Shown here piece by piece: positions 48,243 through 59,348 of a DNA stretch of 64,000 bases; position 1 is the stretch's first letter; each line of letters begins with the position of its first letter. Under the pieces are notes generated by a model. It was not told the DNA's origin. It was given only the letters and a program-made list of their open reading frames with translations, and did not search any database. This DNA is from Actinomortierella ambigua (taxonomy: Eukaryota > Mortierellomycota > Mortierellomycetes > Mortierellales > Mortierellaceae): contig JAAAJB010000031.1 in NCBI GenBank assembly GCA_016098155.1, positions 47,630-111,629 on the forward strand, in the 5' to 3' direction. The position numbers were made by a program, and so were the translations under genes.

Positions 48243-50082
48243 TTATCCGTTGATGGTAGGTGTAGGTTTCGCAGGAGGGTCAACCAGTGCTTTAAAGTAC
48301 AAGACAGGTAACGTTGTTGTCCGTTGGAACAGCTCGTTTGGCTGCACCACCTGCCGCGGTGGCACTTGGCGGGCTGATGCGGTCGAGGTCGCCATCGTCT
48401 TCTCATCGCTATCTCCTTTGCCTATTACTGATGTCGATGGCCTTGATGCTTCTGCTGCGCTCATCGCCTCCTCCTTTGTCCTTGACATCTTGTGTCTGGC
48501 CTCTTCCGCCTTTCGCTTCTCCGACGCAGAAGGTCCACCCAAGAAGACAGTGGGCCGCTGTCGGTTGTTCTGTGCCTTCTCGCCCTCCTCGGAGCTCCAG
48601 AGTGCATCCTCGGCTGAAATGAAATGTGCCTCCAGAGCCTTGCCTGTCTCCTTGGGGAACACCACGCCCTCAACGCCCTTGTAGGCTTTTTGAGCCATTT
48701 CCACTGTTTGGTACTAGAATAGAAAGAGTGTTTGGTGTTAGACCACGAATACAATGTTGGTCGTCAAGACCCTTCTTCACCCTGTATTCCTAGAAAGAAT
48801 TGAAAAAGGAACGTACCGTGACATAGCAGTGTGTCTTGATACTATCCATCCAGAAATGCTCAACCTCGCCAAACTCGCTCAGCATTCGCTTAACCTGAGG
48901 CAGCGTAAGTGGGCGGACGAAATTGATGATTGTCAGTGCTCGATCCTGACCCACTGGTTGATCCTCCTTGCCTTTAAAAGAGAAGATAGACACGATTCAA
49001 GAAGAAGAGAGACGCGTTAGTCACACGAGACAGATAAAGAGAAGAGGGCTGAGACTACCAAGAAGGAGAGTGAGGGGGGGGGTAGGGGAGAATGACAGGT
49101 TACCTTTAGCCTTCTCCGCTTGAGCAGGTCCAGAACCGGCAGTAGTATCCTGTGCATCCGTCGAGCTGCCCTTGTCGTGATCAGAGACTCGATCCTTCAC
49201 CGCCTGGTGGACCTGTCGCTCCATCAGCGATCGCGCGTCGATCCGTCGTTCACCTCCTTTGCGATCCGCCTCGGGGGAGATCTCTTCACGACCAACACCA
49301 CCACTGCTGCTGATGCTGCTGTTGTTACTCTGGACTGGAGAGAGAGTTGCGACGGCGGACTGGAGAGGCGATGGGGAGGGTGCATCACTCCGTCGATCCA
49401 CCTCTGCGGCTGTTGCCGATAATGTAGCTGCTGACGTTGATGTGGTGGCAGAGCCGTGGCGAGCCTTTTTGGCGGATCGCCCTTCCTGGTCCTTGTCGTC
49501 TTCCTTGGTCCCCTCCTTGTCCACCTCCTCCCCATCGTCCTTCTCTTGATCTGCCTTCGACCGCTTCTGACCAGCCCCCGCCGTCTTCATCTCCACAGAC
49601 TCCACAGGCGCGGAGGCAGAGGCTTTCTCCGTCGGAACAGACGCAGCCGTTGATGTAGTGTCCACCAAGCCTTCCTGCACTAGAGAGGGAGTGCCAACGA
49701 CGGGCTCCAACGACGACAAGGTGGTGCCTGGTGCCGATGCTGGGATCGGCACGGGCGCGGACGCGACCTGGGCAGCGTCGTCGTTGGAGGCTGTTGTTGG
49801 TGGGGCAATCTTGGCGAGCTCGTTGCTTTCGGTGGTGAGCTTGTTGTCAGTCGTGGTGGTGGTAGACGCCAAAGAGTCCTGGTCCATGGGTGTGGCATTG
49901 TCTTTGTTGTCCTCATTACTGTCGTCGTTGTTGGTGGGTGTCGTGCCGCTGCCACTGGAGGCTTCGTTGGCAAGGGCTTCTTCGAGACGGGCAACCAGGT
50001 CTTTCTTGACACCCTTCGTGGATAGACCACGGGCGCTGAGCTCGCTCCGGAGCTCAGTGACCTTGAGGGAATTGAGATCCAT
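48243..50082 (-). CDS. Acinus-like protein (SAP domain, RRM-like domain, RSB motif)
   Basis: Three exons: 50082-49104, 48971-48817, 48713-48243, giving 534 residues. Residues 1-37 are a SAP DNA/RNA-binding motif (LNSLKVTELRSELSARGL ... LVARLEEAL). Residues 40-320 are disordered, with Thr/Ser/Asp repeats and basic clusters (KKARH). Exons 2 and 3 encode an RRM-like fold (ALTIINFVRPLTLPQVKRML ... THCYVTYQTVEMAQKAYKGV). Near the C-terminus VQPNELFQRTTTLPVLYFKAL matches the RSB motif of Acinus, which binds RNPS1 and SAP18 to form the ASAP complex on spliced mRNA. It therefore probably works in the nucleus in splicing or exon-junction-associated RNA processing. The family call rests on the domain order and the RSB-like motif. 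It is head-to-head with CENP-K. Confidence 0.8.
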
Positions 50083-50269
50083 CTTGGGTGATTGGTTGGT
50101 TGGAGGATGAAAGATGAATTAAAGGCGAAAATGAATAAAAATGCATGCAACCTTTCTACCGCGAAAAAAAAAAAGAAACCTGTATTAAGGGTTTTTTTAA
50201 ACCACACCTCAGAATGGTGACACGGATCACCCATTTCATTCGTTCGTTGCTATTCATTGGTCACCCACG
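50083..50269. promoter_or_regulatory. Divergent promoter of the Acinus-like gene and CENP-K
   Basis: 187 bp between the two start codons; an A/T-run pair lies at 50163-50175 and 50190-50198. No clear TATA box. Confidence 0.55.
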
Positions 50270-51555
50270 ATGGAGAACAAGCCGCCTGCACAAGAACGCG
50301 ACGCAGCATTAGACGCAAAGCATACAGTCGTGCTCCAGTCCACTATCGCCACACTACACCAAAGATGCCAGGACAAGCTAGCCCACCTGCACCAGGTGCG
50401 TCGACGTAGAAGACATCCTGATCCAGTGGAGATGCCACTAAATAATACCCGACGTGATGTGAAAAACTCTAGTCGCCCCTTTCCCTGACACCCTTTTTAC
50501 TATTTCTTTCCTTTCAAAGCTGAGAGAGCAGGCAGCCAAGAAACGACATGTGCGGACAAAACCCTACACGGCCGAAGAGCAGCCCTTGGCCATCCTCAGA
50601 GCAGAACAAGCACGGCTTCAAGCTGAAATCGCGCGACTTCAGAAAGGTATTTTCGGCGCAGAGACTAACATTCCGTGACAACTCGCAACGTCAGCAAAAC
50701 AGACCAGAACGGACTAGGTCATAACCACTTTTTTTCCTCTTCTTTTCCCTTGCCCTATCGGACAAACAGACAAGGAGACCGAGCAGGAAGTGCTGCCAGA
50801 GCTGATGAGGTTACGGGTTCGCGAGATGATCAAGGACACCATCGACCAATACCGGGAAGCCATCCCCCAATTGCAAACAGAACTAGAGGAGACACAGCAG
50901 GAGCTCGCTGCAGAGCAGCAGACACTCCAAGAGTCGGCTGAGATCAAGCGTTCGCTCGAAGAGAGATTGGCCGATCTGGACCGATACATTGAATCGGGCG
51001 CGAGTCAAGAGAGCAGGTTGGTACCCACACACAGCCATGAAAAGAAAGAAAAGAAAAAAAAACAACGCGCACCTTACCAAGCATCGAAATATGACGAGCT
51101 TATTCCACTTCAATATCTCTACCTCTCTCGATCTAGCCAAGGGCGACAGAGACTGACTGAGGCGCGACGGAGGGTCCAGTATCTGATGCAGGAGCTTACC
51201 AAATTCATCGAGGAACACTACCCGCCCTCTTCATCCAATGTATGTCTCTCTCTTCTCAGTACCTTTTTTTTTCTATCTTTCTTCTCCCATCCTTTATACC
51301 TTTATTTCATGCGGTGCAACTCAAATTGGCGACTTCTCTATCCCTCTTCATTCCACTTAGCCAAGAGAGAGGACGCTCAAGATGATCCTGGAAGACTTGA
51401 TGAACCTGTCGGTGCAAAATACGGTGGACCCATATCTGTTACTACAGCCTGGAGAATACTATCCGCCGGACGTTGAGCGTCTGATCGTCGCAGGTATTGC
51501 TGTGCGACATCCACGGGATGCGCATAAGCTGCGATTAGTAGACTTTTACTCTTGA
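50270..51555 (+). CDS. CENPK: Centromere protein K (CENP-K), inner-kinetochore CCAN subunit
   Basis: Five exons: 50270-50395, 50520-50646, 50770-51016, 51137-51239, 51361-51555, giving 265 residues (human CENP-K 269). Most of the protein is predicted coiled coil with heptad-like Leu/Glu/Gln patterns (EAIPQLQTELEETQQELAAEQQ). The C-terminal part carries the CENP-K signature: FIEEHYPP, then LKMILEDLMN ... DPYLLL, then the closing IVAGIAVRHPRDAHKLRLVDFY. CENP-K is part of the CENP-H/I/K/M group that links centromeric chromatin to the outer kinetochore; yeast counterparts (Mcm22, Sim4) are much diverged. The exon 3 donor (AG|GTTGGT) is weak but required by the frame. Confidence 0.87.
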
Positions 51556-51734
51556 ACTGTGATCATGAAACCAAACCAATATACCATCCCACATGTCAAG
51601 AAACAGAGTATATGTCTTGGTATATTATGATGCGGTCTATTGTTGAAGCAAGTATCAAGTGGCAAATATGTCGTCTACCAATGTTCTGGCCAATTTTTGA
51701 AAGGAAAAAAAAAGGAGGAGAGAGATAGGACAAA

Positions 51735-52290
51735 CTACAATTTGTCGAGATGGTCAAGTCTTGTGAGAACGACATTCTTACTAGTCTCCTCAATCTCGCC
51801 GGCCAAAAAGACCTCGTCGAGGATGGCATAGACCTTGTAAAAGTTAAAGACGAGGTCAAGCTCGCAGACGTTGCCAAAGAAGGCATCAAGAACCTCGACA
51901 AAGAAATGGATCGCTTCCAGGTAGGCCAGCTCATTGTCGTTGGCGTCGACGCAGAGGCAGAAGAAGAGACCCGCATAGCGACGGTAGACAATCTTAAAGT
52001 TGCGAAACTCGACAAAGTTGGACTGGTACTTTTGATCCCGCGGTGCCACCAGCCGGTGCACTTCGCCCTTGAGCTTCAGTTTCTCGTCGTCCTCGTAGGG
52101 TGCGTACCATTTGGATAGCCTTGTCTTGCCCTGGCGGTTCTGTACGAGAATGAAGCGAATCTATATCGTATATATCAGGATATATATATGTTTGTGGGAC
52201 AAGTCCTTTGTGGGTTAGAAAAAAAAAGGCGCCCTTTAAAATAGAACTTGTTCCTGAGCCGTGAGGGGGACGAAGAGATGGCGGTACCAT
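51735..52290 (-). CDS. AP2S1: AP-2 complex subunit sigma (clathrin adaptor small chain)
   Basis: Two exons: the ATG alone at 52290-52288, then 52160-51735. The joined product is 142 residues, exactly the length of animal AP-2 sigma. The intron donor directly follows the start codon (ATG|GTACCG) and the acceptor is GATATAG|ATT. The protein reads [20 protein letters not shown] ... [19 protein letters not shown] ... [14 protein letters not shown] ... [28 protein letters not shown], near identical to the family core, including the residues for dileucine-signal binding. It forms part of the AP-2 tetramer that links cargo to clathrin in endocytosis at the plasma membrane. It is head-to-head with SEC6 and tail-to-tail with CENP-K (179 bp). 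Confidence 0.95.
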
Positions 52291-52592
52291 GGTGTGATGC
52301 GGGTTATAAGGAGAGAAGAGAGTAGAAATGCTGATAGCCTTGGGAGAGGTATGGATGGGAGGCGGTGGATGGAGACAAGTAAAGCAGGTGCGTGTTAAAA
52401 GTGAATGGGAAACGAAGTTGTGAGTTTGAGAGCTGATGACAATATATGAAGAGAGCGAGAGCGCTTTGTGACGGCCCCAGGGACCCATTCATACCCAGCA
52501 TCTCATTGCATTGTCACTCACGCATCAACTCTCTTCTTCTCCACCAACCCCGTCTTCACCTCGTCCCTTTCGTCCATCCCTCCATCTTCACC
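52291..52592. promoter_or_regulatory. Divergent promoter of AP-2 sigma and SEC6
   Basis: 302 bp between start codons. CCAAT boxes and TATA elements are not obvious. Both products work in plasma-membrane vesicle traffic. Confidence 0.55.
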
Positions 52593-54988
52593 ATGGTCGA
52601 CGCAAAATCGGGCAAGTCGAGCAAGTCCATCATATCCTTGTCCGCCGACAATGCCAAGGTCGCCATTGTCGCGGGCATGCTCAAACACCCAGACGACCTG
52701 TCAACCTTGGTCGCTATCCGTCAAAAACTGGCCCGCGAAAAGGCCATTGTCGACCAGCAGCTCAAGATTGGCGTCCAGAACCAGATGGAGGAGACTCGCG
52801 AGGCCCTCGATATCTTGGGTACCACCAAGGAGCAGGTCCTCGGTATCCGCTCCAATATGCGCAACATTGACGCCCTTTGTGGCGACGCTCAAGGTCTTAT
52901 CAAAGACTATGGGCGTATCAAGAAGGTATTTTTTGTGTGGTATATTAATGTTACCAAAAGGTGAACACCATGGTTAAAAAAAAAAAAGACGCACCCAGTT
53001 TGACCCTTCCCCTCTCCCTCTCCTTTCGTTGCTGAGCATAGATCTCCCAAACACACCAAAACTTTGTGGCAACTCAGACACTCGTCAACAACCTGCAAGA
53101 GCTGTACGAAGACCTGCGAAAGATTGAGGACAGGATGGAGAGCGACCGCAACGCTCTGTTGGGCCCAGCGTCAAACCTGTTGATGGTACACTTTTCGCTG
53201 CACAAGCTGGAGGAGCTTCGCGACTCGACATTGTACCAGGCACGGAACGAGCCTCTGGATGTGACGTCGACACTGAAGAAGTACTTTGAGCGACTGGACA
53301 ATGTCATTGAAGGGTTCAACGACTATCTGATGGAGCTCTCGCGCAGGATGCTCGACCTGATCCAACACAAGCAAGGATCCGTCATCGTCCGTGTCATCAA
53401 GATCATTGAGAGCGAGGAGATGTTGGATGCCAAAGTGGCAGCTACGACCAACAAGTCAGAGCGCCGGGTCTCAATCCAAGGTCTGGCCCTGACGAACAAG
53501 AAGAACGAAAAGCCACCACGGAAGGTCAAGTCTCTGCGGAGTCGATTCTTTGATGTCCTGCACGACCAGGTGTCTCAAAAGTTCAAGCTCTTGCTCGACA
53601 ATGTGGCCAAGGATCCGTACGAATGTCTGGACGCGACGACCGGGTTTGTCTTTCCAGATCTAGAACTCGTCTATGACGAGCTCGTCCCACGCACCCCTTC
53701 CAACTACAAGATCTTCCCCTTCTTTGTCCTCGAATACCATCGCCATATCCATGACCTCACCAATCGGATCGTGGCCTTGCCGGATCTCGAGGGCCGCCTT
53801 ATCCTGCACTTGCTTCGGTTTGTACGCGAGTACTATGCGCAGATGGACCAAAAACTGGGCGTGACCGAGGAGCTGCTGGAGCCGCAGCTGCTAGGCGGCA
53901 ACGAGCAAGGACTTTTGGACGAGTATTTGAGGTTGGTGCGGAACCTGATGACTAGCTGGACGAGCAACCTTCTCAAGTTGAACGTGGAGCAGTTCCAGGC
54001 ACTGGAAAAGCCGCCCGAGCGGGATGCGGGCAAGTACCACATGGGGATGGCAACCGATCTATACCAGATGGTCAACCAGCAGCTCGAGGCTGCGTCCGAG
54101 TCTAAACTGCCCAAGGTGCTGGAGCAAGTGATGACCGAGTGTATCAAGTCGCTGGATGCCTGTCAGAGTCAGTGGAAGACGGTGTTGGTCGAGAGCAAGG
54201 ACATGTTTGACCGGAGTGGGTTCGAGGACTATGTGATTGCGGTGACGAACGACCAGATCAAGTGCGCCGAGTTTATCAACACGATTATTGACCGGATCGA
54301 GGGCGAGCCTCTGTTGCGGCCTCAGCGGAAGGTGGTCGAGTCGACTGTCGAGTCGCTCAACAAGTCGATGGACGGCTTCTTTGATGTGGCCACACAAGGG
54401 ACGAATCTGTTGCTTGACAACATCTTTACGGTCATCAAGGTTGCCGTGGGTGAGCTGTACACGGCCGAATGGTACGACAAGGGGTCGAGCATGGGCACGA
54501 TCATTGACACGCTGCAAGACTTTAGCGCCGACTACAAGCAGACGATGAACGATTTCATGTTTGCCAAGATGATGGAGTGGATGCTGGAGCGGCTGGTTGT
54601 GGCCATGATCGATGGCCTGCGCCAAAAAGGCATCAAGCTGGATCCGGATCAAGATCTATCGGGCCGGTTGGCGGCGGATCGACGGCAGGCGGTGAATTTC
54701 TTTGGGCAGTTTATGCCACCGGCCAAGACGCGGGAGTTTATGCAGCCATTGGAGCTGCTGCATGATTTCTGTTGTTGCACGGTGAGGACGGCGACGCTGA
54801 AGCTGATTCCGTTGCACCGGCAGTACCAAGACCTGCCGCAGAGTCTGATCGAGGACGTGGTGCGCAAGCGCACCGACTTTGATCGCTCGACCGTCAAGTC
54901 GGTCCTCGAGGACGTGCGCAAGCGGTTCGCCGACAACCCGCTGGAGCGTGGACGCGAGGCGACGGTGTTTGCCAAGGTCAAGCAGTAA
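52593..54988 (+). CDS. SEC6: Exocyst complex component SEC6
   Basis: Two exons, 52593-52925 and 53042-54988, giving 759 residues, the usual size of Sec6/EXOC3. Residues 1-130 are Lys/Ser-rich then strongly helical, with coiled-coil character (EKAIVDQQLKIGVQNQMEETREAL), followed by the conserved QTHQNFVATQTLVNNL segment across the intron. The rest is the all-helical CATCHR fold, with the C-terminal region (TEWMLERLVVAMIDGL-like, DLSGRLAADRRQAVNFFGQF, PLELLHDFCCCTVRTATLKL, DRSTVKSVLEDVRKRF) typical of Sec6. Exocyst tethers secretory vesicles to the plasma membrane at growing tips and septa before SNARE fusion. Exon 2 has no frame break. FKBP2 follows on the same strand after 304 bp. Confidence 0.93.
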
Positions 54989-55292
54989 TTCTATTTTGTA
55001 TAATCTTCCTTTCCTGCAAAACAATAAAGCGTATATACCAAGAGGAGTGAGAGGGAGTGAGAGGGGGAATGAGCGTGTACAGGGTGTTGTTGGTGAGAGA
55101 AAGGAAGCGAGGAGAATCAGTGGGAGGGGGGAGGGGCTCTCTTTCTTTCTCTCTTCCCCTGATCAAAGGAGACATGTATTTTCCGTTCCCAGGGGGCACT
55201 TCCTTCGAGCTTTACTTAAGAGTTTGCTGGTTGCCTTTCTCATTGTTCATTGCATCCCTTCCCTTCCAATTTCATTCCATCCACATCACATT
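54989..55292. other. Intergenic interval SEC6 to FKBP gene
   Basis: 304 bp. AATAAAG at 55022-55028 is a likely polyadenylation signal for SEC6. A purine-rich part (55040-55135) is followed by a CT-rich part leading to the FKBP start. Confidence 0.55.
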
Positions 55293-56095
55293 ATGCATCT
55301 CGCTGCACTCGTCCCTCTCCTGGTTGCCTTTGCTGTCGCGCAAGTCTCTGCCCGAACCCCTCCAACGCAGCTTCAGATTGGTATGGGATTGACTATCTGA
55401 TTTAGATGGATATGTTTTGTCTTGCTGCTGTTGATGTTGTTGTTGCCAGTCGTCGTTCTTTGTTCACCTCCAACAGGAACTATCTATATATTGCCCTCTT
55501 CCTATTGAAACTGGTAGGCGTCAAGCGAAGGAATCCAGATCCAGACTGTGTCAAGACAAAGGTTGGCGACAGGCTAGCGATCCAATATGTAGGAAAGTTG
55601 TGGGAGGATGGCAAGCAGTTTGATTCGTCTTGGGACCGCGACCAACCTTTTCGCTTTACTCTTGGAAATGGCGAAGTTATCCAAGGTACAAATGAACCCC
55701 CCCCCCTCCTCCTCCGTGTTTAGATATGTTGCTCTTTGCGCTCCTCTTTCGTGCCTGACAAAGAGTGTGTCCATTCTACTTTTTTTTGTTGTTGTTGTTT
55801 TCATACACTTTAGGCATGGACACGGGCATGCGTGGCATGTGCCTTGGCGAGAAGCGCAAGTTGACTATTCCTGCCCATCTGGGCTACGCCGGAAAGGGTA
55901 CACCTGGTATTCCACGTAAGTCTTGGGTAGTCCTGGTAGTCTTTTTAAGCACACTCTCGGAAAAGAAGCGACACATTCTTACAATGACCACTCTTTCTTT
56001 TCAATGTGATAATCCTTGCCATTATAGCAAACTCTGTCCTGGTGTTTGAGACTGAGCTCGTCGGTATCAATGAGCTCAAGCACGAAGAGTTGTAG
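55293..56095 (+). CDS. FKBP2: ER-lumenal FKBP-type peptidyl-prolyl isomerase (FKBP2-like)
   Basis: Four exons: 55293-55380, 55518-55685, 55814-55915, 56028-56095, giving 141 residues. A signal peptide covers about residues 1-20 ([18 protein letters not shown]). The FKBP domain follows with the expected active-site words: [59 protein letters not shown] and [13 protein letters not shown]. The protein ends in HEEL, a variant of the HDEL/KDEL retrieval signal, so it should be held in the endoplasmic reticulum. It catalyses cis-trans isomerisation of proline bonds during folding and may bind FK506. Introns 2 and 3 are both in phase 1. It converges on FRG1 with only 117 bp between stops. Confidence 0.94.
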
Positions 56096-56212
56096 ATAGG
56101 AGCCGTATATTTTTTGACTGGTGTTGTCTCTTCGTACCTATCCATGAATTTCTTTGAACAACGCAGAACGACTCCTTTATTATTATTTCGTTTTGGGAAG
56201 AGAAAGAGAGAA

Positions 56213-57423
56213 CTACTTGCAGTATCGATCCGACTTGACCTTCTCACGTCGGTCCAACAGCGCTTCATTGAGTCGACCATCCAACCGAGCGCGCTTGAGC
56301 TCCCGCGCATTGCGCTCCGAGACGACGACTCGGCCATGGGACCAGGTCTGGTATTTTCGCGTCTGTTCGTGCTCGAGCGACGCTTCCTTGTCCAAGTCAT
56401 CCTCTTCGTCCTCCTCATCCTCCCCATCCTTTTTCCTCTTGGATGTGCTCGCCTTTTGACGGAACCTTGCCTGGATCTTGGCTGTAAAGCTCTCACAAAA
56501 TCCAATGGTCTCGGCGTCAGCACGGATCTGGAATTTGGACGAGGAAGAGGAAGATTTCCCTTTGGATGATGACGAAGAAGAAGTAGAAGTAGAAGCCACC
56601 TCGTCGACACTGAGAAACTTGCCATAGTGATTCTGCAAGGCCAGGCCATGGTCGTCTCGGACAATCATCGTCCATTCTTCTTGCATACCAATGGCCTCTG
56701 CCTGTGCTGTGACGACTCCAAACTTGTCCGAGCTCAAGTAGCGCCCTGCGTGGGTCTTGAGTGAGAAGCGGTCTGTAGAACCGGGAATCCGTGCGACCAC
56801 CAAGACTTGGTAGATGGTGGTTGGGGCTGCGGCTTCTACCGTGACTTGCCGCCGTCCCCTGTCGTCATAGTCGTTGTCGTCGCCTTCCTCGGGCGAGTCA
56901 ACCGGTGTCATGACCAAGCTTCCCTTGTCGTCCAGAGAGAGACATGTTGGCGGCTCGGAGGAGTGTACAAGGTACAGGGGTCCGCCAAGTTCGCTGAGAG
57001 TTCGCAAATTGACCCACCCTGAGATTAAGAAAAAAAAGTGTTCAGAGTACGAGGGGTCAGCCATGGTCAGGACATTTACAAGCATAACGTCTTCTTGTAT
57101 AACGTGGTGTCACCGCCTTACCATCCTGCTTTTCCTCCTCGCCTTGCTTGTCAGACTCGGATTTTCTCTTTTTCTTCTTCTTCCTCCTATGTTGTTGGAG
57201 CAGAGAGAGCGAGACACAAGAATAATAGGTTAGGACGGGGTTTTGTTTGCTCTTGCACGCTACAGAATGCAAGAGGGTCTCATTTCAGAGAAACGTGCAT
57301 GGTGGCCAAGTTCTTGTCATTGCTATTTATGGTAGTGGTGGTGGTTGCCCTAGTTGCTTACAATGACTCTGAGTCGCCTTTGAAGCTGAGCCGTGCAGTT
57401 TTTGCTTGGTACTTTTCTCCCAT
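56213..57423 (-). CDS. FRG1: FRG1-like nuclear/actin-binding protein
   Basis: Three exons: 57423-57362, 57186-57122, 57018-56213, giving 310 residues. The start MGEKYQAKTARLSFKGD matches the short conserved N-terminal motif of FRG1, followed by a lysine-rich nuclear signal in exon 2 (RKKKKKRKS). A fascin-like beta-trefoil core comes next (FSLKTHAGRYLSSDKFGVVTAQ, AIGMQEEWTMIV, ALQNHYGKFLSVDE), interrupted by a serine-rich run near residues 190-210. The end LLDRREKVKSDRYCK is the hallmark of the family. FRG1 proteins are nuclear and nucleolar, linked to RNA processing and actin bundling. It is head-to-head with KDM8, with 107 bp between start codons. Confidence 0.9.
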
Positions 57424-57530
57424 GGTGCCAATTGGAGTACTGTTGGTTGATGTAAGTTTTGTGTCGGACAAGAACAAAAGTGCACAAACCAAAAAAAATG
57501 GAGGGACTGCATTTCTTTTTTTTTTTTTTT
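57424..57530. promoter_or_regulatory. Very short divergent promoter of FRG1 and KDM8
   Basis: Only 107 bp lie between the two start codons, ending in a T-run (57516-57530) directly before the KDM8 ATG. Both transcripts must start within or across this piece. Confidence 0.6.
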
Positions 57531-59348
57531 ATGTCCATGAACCAGAACCCACCAACAACGGCCAACAGCCTGATTGTCCGATTCCAAGAGGCATGGACCG
57601 ACGAATCCTCATGTAAGCTCTGTCATACCGACCACCTCTATCTTTTCTCCTGTGCGCTAGATATTCGAAGAGATGACAAACGATAATAGTTCTTATAACA
57701 TGGGTGTTATCTCCCTCTACACGTAGATCTGACAGAAGCCCGGTGTGGATATGCTGCCTTTGAGATCTTGAAAGGTGCGAGGCAGATCCTCCTCGATCTT
57801 CAGCTGACCAAAGACATCGGCACCACCACTGCCACCACGACTAACAGCAACGACAGAGTCACCTGCACGACATTGTACCAAACCGCCGACGTCTTGATCG
57901 ACTATGCTTACGAAAAGCTGAATGCCTTCCCGTACCGCGAGGTGCCAGCCTGTTGGCGTGAGCTGTACACCGATGCCAGTCTGCTGCAAGCTGTAGCCCT
58001 ATGGCTCTCATGCAATGACGACTGCCACAGGATTTCAAAGCAGCAGCAGCAACAGGGCTTACTGGATGAGGAGCAAGGAATGAAGTACGACAATCCTCCA
58101 CCAGAGAGTGTGGAGACGCGACGGCTGGCAATCCGCGTCCTGGACAAGGCTCTCGTCCTGGCAGGCGCGTGTGGACCCGGACGACGAGCCTTGGTCATGG
58201 ATGCCATTGAGGCTCTTGAGGGCGAGATTGACAGCAGCACGAGTATCAGTGGCAGTGATATGAGCAATACTAGCGATCTGCCGCCCTTCAAGAAGCTCAA
58301 GACGGATCATCATCATCATCATCATCATCATCGTCATCCTAAGGAAGTCGAGGAGGGCAAGATCCCACCGCCACCTACGAGCCGGCGACTTGGTGAGGAG
58401 GAAGATGAGGAGAGCAGGCAAAAGCGATGGCCCAAGCTCGAGTTTCCGATCCCACGGTGGCACCAGCCGTCGCTCGAGGAGTTTGCGCGACACGTCCATC
58501 AGCCCAACCCAACGCCTGTAATCCTGACAGGCGCAATGGACCACTGGCCAGCCTTGACGAAATGGACCGATCTCGATCGGTTGTGCAAGGCTGCTGGTCC
58601 TGATCGGTTGGTTCCGATAGAGATTGGGCGGCAATATACGGACGAGCATTGGACGCAGAAACTGGTCACTACGCGCGAGTTTATCCGGCAGTATATCCTT
58701 CAGCCCTCCGCTGCCTCTTCTCCTTCTACTACATCTACTTCTCCCTCTTCCCAACCTGCTCCTGACACCGATGTAGGTGATGCGGATACCAATACTGATG
58801 CTAATGCTGCTGCCGTCGGCTACCTCGCTCAACACAATCTTTTTGAGCAAATCCCAAGACTCCGGCGTGACATTGACATCCCAGACTACTGTTGTGTAGG
58901 CCCAGCCGAGGACACTGCGCGCGGGTACGAGCCGCCGGACGATACCTTGTTGCATGCTTGGTTCGGGCCCAAGGGCACAGTATCGCCGCTGCACACGGAC
59001 CCATACCACAACTTGCTTGCTCAAGTGGTTGGATACAAGTATGTGCGGCTGTATGCACCCAGTCAGACACCGTACTTGTACAGTTTTGGGGCGAGTCACC
59101 ATGGCAATGATGGAGGAAGTAGCGGCGGCGGTGGCAGTATCCAGTCGTCCGAGGCGGAGGCGATGCTGCTGGGAAACACGAGTCAAGTCGATATCGAGAA
59201 GGCTGACCTGACTCAGTTTCCGTTGTTTGCGCAGGCGGAATATGTGGAGACGGTGCTGAGGCCGGGCGAACTGTTGTACATCCCGTTACAATGGTGGCAT
59301 TATATCCGGTCGCTGAGCGTGAGTTTTAGTGTCAGCTTTTGGTTCTAG
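57531..59348 (+). CDS. KDM8: JmjC-domain protein KDM8/JMJD5 (2-oxoglutarate oxygenase)
   Basis: Two exons, 57531-57612 and 57727-59348, giving 567 residues. The N-terminal helical region (about 1-180) includes RCGYAAFEILKGARQILLDLQL, as in KDM8. The catalytic JmjC domain runs from about 235 to the end: PVILTGAMDHWPA, then the Fe(II) site His450-x-Asp452 in SPLHTDPYHNL, the GYKYVRLYAP strand with the 2-oxoglutarate Lys, and the distal His552 in LQWWHYIRSLSVSFSVSFWF, which also ends the protein. Unusual parts are an eight-His run near residue 210 and a Ser/Thr/Ala-rich insertion inside the catalytic half near 350-375. JMJD5 enzymes act as arginine hydroxylases or proteases/demethylases on histone-related targets. 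The start is the first ATG after a pure pyrimidine run; a second ATG lies two codons later. Confidence 0.91.
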
